DNA of 64,000 nt, from positions 96,393,792-96,457,791 of the forward strand of contig OZ021724.1 of assembly GCA_963978545.1 (NCBI GenBank), written 5' to 3'. Position numbers and translations under genes: made by a program. Shown piece after piece: positions 40,301 through 46,200 of the stretch. The notes beneath the pieces are model-generated. The model saw nothing but the letters and a program-made list of their open reading frames with translations. It searched no databases and was not told the origin of the DNA. Position 1 is the first letter of the stretch. Each line of letters opens with the position of its first letter. Source of the DNA: Linyphia triangularis. Taxonomy: Eukaryota > Arthropoda > Arachnida > Araneae > Linyphiidae.

Positions 40301-43171
40301 ATATGTACTTAATTACTAAACACATGTTCACGTGTTTTTGTAATTAAAGGCAGTATGGCAAGGCAGTCAACACATTTATTAAGTTGGAAAGTCGGAGAGA
40401 GGCTGTTGCGAGTGACCAAGACAACAGATATGAATTGAATGAATAGTCTTGTGAAACACACTGGAAACTAACAGTGGGAATTGTGCTGAGATCTGCAGAT
40501 GATGAGTCTGTGAACGAATACAATCTGATGATATGATGATCAATACTGAATATTAATTATAGTACTCTCTGTTAGAAAAATGCTGTTGTAACAAATTTCA
40601 CTTGAATAGCTTGTCGAACATGAGAAAGAAAGTGAAGATCTGTGAAAGGATTAAAAATATAATTAACTTAAAGTCGATATTAAAAGATATTGTTATTATA
40701 TATTCTATATAATAACAATCTCTTAGTATCAACATTAATTTAATTCATCCTTTCAAAAGCGCATATACTTATTTCTAATCCCTTCACAAATCTTCACTTT
40801 TTTCTCGCATTCCACAAGCTATTTATGTGAAATTTGTTTAGATGAGGGCTTTTCTAATAGTGAGTCCCATAATTAATATTCAGTATTGATTATTGTAGTA
40901 TAAGATTGCTTACGTTCACACACTCATTTTCTGCAGATCTCAGCACGATTCCCACTGTTAGTTTCCAGTGTGTTTCATGAGACGTTTCTTATTCATATCT
41001 GCCGTCCTGGTCACTGAGTCTCTCTGCCGTCCTGGTCTCTCTGAGCTTTCAACTTAACTCAATAAATATGTTGAGTGCATCTTAAAAACCTGTTTCTTGA
41101 TTTGCCACACTGCTTAAATTTATAAAATCAAGAGAACATTACATGTATTAATAATGTGATGTTAATGATACCAACGTTGTTTTGATAAAGTATCAAATTT
41201 AAATTAAATTCAACTTAAAACAAGTACACAAACTAATTTTGGAATACTTTCTATTTGTACCTTAGGGATAGTGAATTAGATGCAAGCAAATGGTATTACA
41301 CTGGAGGTTTATACCAAAATGATTCCAATATAGATGGACAACAAAACTTCATTGCTCAAGAAATTATGACTTATCCCAACAGTAGCTTGCCCACACTCTT
41401 TAACAATGATAATTTAGCCGTTGTAAAGTTAAGAAACAACGTCCAGCTCAACAAATATTCCGAGGATGTGTGTTTGCCTGAATCAGAGACTTCACCACTA
41501 GAGGCTGAATGTTATACTACTGGGTGGAGGAAAAAAACCTCAGGTATTTTATTGTGCTTGTTGAAGTTCTTTATGAGAAATTATTAGTGTCTTTGAAATA
41601 GTTTTGAATGTGATTATGAAATTTGTTTTGCAGGTAAAGAGGACTTTTTCTCAATAGCTGTGAATGTTATTTCTCGGGAGGTGTGCAACAGTACCGACAA
41701 CTATAATGGACAACTGTCGGATAACTTAATTTGTGCAACACTTAATAGTAGTTTGCCTACTTGTGAAGTAAGTAATTTAATTTTTCACGAGATTAAACAG
41801 ACCGAAATTCTAAAATAAAAAATCTATCAACTCTTGTCGCTATACAAAATAATCTTTCATTAATGATTTACGCTTTTACTTAATTTCTCCCTATAACACA
41901 ATGGTTCGACTGTTAGTAATACCTCAAAATTACGGTGATTATACCTCAAAATTCATCCTACCTTTATTATTTAAATCTTTCGAGACCCAAGTTGGTAGCA
42001 TTTGTACTTATTACATCAATGAATAATTTTTTTTAAAGTTTTTGATTTAGTAACTTTTCAAAGAAAGTAATGTTGATTAAACTTTCGAGTTGAGTATCAT
42101 TGTATAGAATTACATTTCTAATAATTGTGTTTACATGTGTATGTTTTTCAATATTGCACTGAATCAAAATAACCCATATTTTGGGAAAGCACTGAATGAA
42201 TCCTCACCTCTTAATATTCAAAATAAACATTGGATAACAACTATTCCCAAAGTACAACCTTAGTTAATCAAAATAAACATTAGAATAGGTTTGGTAAATC
42301 CATGACCGTACATGCAAGCAATATAGGTTCGATTTCCATGGGAGTTTTGCACTCTGATATTTTGGAAATGAATTAGAATATTTACATCCATGAAACATGA
42401 CATCCAAAGCCTGATTGAAGCAGCTTTGTTTCTTTTAATAAAATAGCTGAGGTATCAGAAGAATATAGGCATTTTTAGATCTTTCTTTGTGCAAGATTCT
42501 ACACAAAGGCTATGCCTCAGAAGAATATGAAGTTGTAGCTTGGGGAATATAATGAAACATACATCTGAAATTCATAATGAATGTAGAGAATTTTCATAGG
42601 TGCTGGGTTGATAGATAATCGCATTATCAATGATGTAAGCAAAGGAATATTCTGTAACATGATGGTTTGTTTCTAAATATTATCGGGTTTATAGATGGCT
42701 GCCCCATGTTCATTTGACATGTTGTGAAAGCTTTAGCTTCCAGTTTGTGTTTCTATCCTAGCAGATTGGTCCGTGGAATCCTTCTGGCCCCCAAAAAAAC
42801 TTGTAGATCAAGATATTCTACTTACTATTGGTTTCTTTACTTTTAGTGTAAATGTAACGATTTTTAAATCCTTTATATTAACTTCAACTTTGTGTGTGTC
42901 TGTGTATGTTGATGACAGGTAAATCTGAGGAGGCCTAATTAATCCCCTTGCTGTCATCCAATCGATCTGAAACTTGACAGATAGATTTGATGTTAATGAC
43001 AATGCATTCTATCATATTTTGGGGCCTCTTATTAAAAGGTCCCTATTACGGAATACTAATCAACTAACTTGCCATCATCCAGGGCCGCCGACAGGGGGGG
43101 GGGGGGCAAAACAGTGCAAATGATAGGGGCCCGCTTTGCCAAGTAGGGCCCACAATATACGACCTCTACTC

Positions 43172-43210
<39 letters not shown>

Positions 43211-46200
43211 ACGCCGTCCAACAGAAGCAAACCACAAGTGGAGGGAGAGACTATGGGGGACAGTTGTAATGGATGTCTGCTTTATCAGAGTGAGAGTCAT
43301 CCAATTTTTACTTTTTGTTGTTCTTTTGACGCTTAGTAAATAATCTTTTTGGTTCTAGTGAATATTGATAAACCTCTAAGGGGCCCCTGACGAGCTCTGA
43401 CCTCAAAGGCAAACAATATTTATTGAAAAAATTATAGTGTTATTTCGTGGACAAAGGTTTAGTATGAAGTAAGAATTAATCTAAAAAGTGGCCTTTGATG
43501 ACCCATGCCTTATGGATCTTTTTGAGGGCCCCGTGCCATATATACGATATTTATTCTTAAACGTGAAACTTCATTTAAGTGCATGCAAAAGTTATTAATT
43601 GTCATTTCATAGACGAGAGTTCATTATAATTTTTTAGGAATAAACAAACACGTTATAAACATCAAGTATGCCCGAGGAGACTCGGGCCCCCAAAATACAA
43701 CGTAATAATAAAATGTAGTAAACAATAAATTTAGTATGTTAATACCCACCCAAACTGTGTATACGTACTAGGAATAAATAATTTTCTGTGGTGCGCTTTA
43801 CAAGTACGTCGCGCAACGTTAAAATAATCTAAACAAACAAGAATTATACATCAAGCATTGAACTTCGAAAGGGCCCAGTCGATTGTTGTCCCAATAGAAT
43901 AAATATATTATATTTAAATTTAAACTACATAATCATCAATACGCTAATTATTTATGTGCCCGCCACATGCTCATGGACGTAGGCCTTGATCATCGCCTAG
44001 GGCCACAAGGCCCGGGCTTTGAGCCCATAATTTTAGGGGGCCCCGAAATTGGCTGTAAACCGATAACTTTTGTTTCATAAAAGTTATGTGAATATCGTTT
44101 ATAATCTGTATAAAAAAAATTTACAAAAAAAATCATTTTGTATTGATCTTCAACCGTATCCCAGAATGTATTTATTCAGATAAACCAAACCATAATTTAA
44201 AAGCGTAAAAAACAAGCTTTCTTGAAAGATTGAGGGAAACAAAATTGAAAGGAAGTCGTGACAAATTTATTGAGAAATCATCAATTGTGGACTCTGAAGT
44301 TGTGATTAATGCTACAGATATTGTTGTCATGGATATTACTACACATTGTGATAGTGAAATGCAATGTATACATAACAAAGACTCTCCTCTTTTGATTTAT
44401 AAATTTGATTGTTTGAAATTTGTTTCTTAATTTGTGACCTTTTAGGAAACAATATTAACATTAATTTATCAACTCTTTATAATTAATGTTAATTCATTTG
44501 ACTTTGTGTCAAGCCCATTTCCAATAAATCACGCGTTTAAATATGAGCATAAGAGGGGCCCCAAAATGTGTCCGGACCTTGGCCCCAACTTGTCATGGTC
44601 AGGCCCTGCTTGGACGCCACGGTCCCTCATGAGTACAAATATTATTTATTTATTATTATTATTATTTGCCAAAACGTTCAGCTCAAGATTTTAAGATTCT
44701 GTCTCTATACATTTGTACAATTGTATTTAAAGGAAAATATTTCTTAGAATATATTAAGGGGTGATTTTTAGTTTAAAAAAATCGCATTTTTTTTTTTTTA
44801 ATAATTCGCATTTTCCCCCTCATTCTAATTTTTTTTTATTTTGCAGTCTCTATTAATTACTTTTACGAATTCCTATTAATATTAAAATATAAAAAAATTT
44901 CTTAACTTTTCTTTTCCTTGATTTCAAGCATTTGGGAGGAAGACTATTTCAATAAAATTCAAAATGTATTCGATTTTATCAAACTTTTTTTTTTTTTTTT
45001 AAATATAATTTAATATAATACATTAATTAAAAAAAATATGGACATTTCAATGTATTTAAAATTTTATAAAGACTTACGACTTGTGAAAATTGTTCAACAA
45101 AATTCTGTGGTATTAAGCATACTTTTTTTTTAACTTAGTGCCATTACTTAATTCTTATCTATTCAGAGTCGGTAAAATAAATACTTGTTATACAATAATC
45201 ATGTTTTTCACAACTGTTTTTTTAATTCACGATTAAAACGTCCGGAATATTTAAAAATGTTTTCCAATTTTAGTTATATTATTGATTTTTCAACTAATAC
45301 AAGTTCATTTGTTGCACATCAAAGTTTAAAGTAATACATTTTAAAATAACATTTTCCTAATTTTTTCTTAAGTAATTGCTTCTTTCAAAAAAGTTACATT
45401 AACCATTGTTGTAGAACATTTTAGATTTTGCTCATAATAGAAAACGCAATATATAAAGTGTAATATTGCCTTTCCAAGTTTCACAAGAGAATAGTAAGGC
45501 ATTTGAGAAAAAATAGTAGACATGATCTTAAGATCGCGTGAGAGAATAGGGTTATTTGCTCTAGATGTCGCCAATACCATTTTACCTCCCAGAACGTTTG
45601 CCTCAGGGTAGACGGGGGAGAATTTACAAAGCGATGCTCGATGTTATCGATGACTCTGTTCCAAATTCTACAATAAACAGGACCCCGGGGGTGGCCATAA
45701 ACTGCGTCTCCAGTTGGAATTTTAAAAGCAGGGGTTTTGCTAATGACGCTTTCCATGAAAGGCCATTCTCCAAACCATTACTTGGGGGTTTGCAGGATGG
45801 GATGGGGTGGTCCAATAGGATATATCAACAGGCGAACAGACACAGACTGACAAGTACGGGAGACCCAGATAGAAGTTATATGGTTACAGTTCACAATTTT
45901 AACTATTGTTGCGTTGGTACTATACTTAATACGTTTCGTGGTTCTGCGATATTTTTTTTTTTTTTTTCATTTAAATTAATTCCTAGTCTACTTTACGGTA
46001 TTTTGGCAGTATTGGTGATAATTGTGGTAAGTGATAAAGTTCATTTTTATATATTTAAAAATAAATTTGTGGCTACCATCATTTCTGTTGAATCCCCATC
46101 GAGATTTTGACTTGACAATAAACTGGAAATGAAGCAAAATAGGTTTTATTTGTAACTAATTAAATTTTTCATAATCCAATGAAGTAAAAAAAATAGTATT

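Noticed and set aside
43975..44640. A complete nested element bounded by GGGGCCCC-rich ends
   Set aside because: Both sides are rich in GGGCC motifs, but I could not find matching inverted ends or a target duplication.
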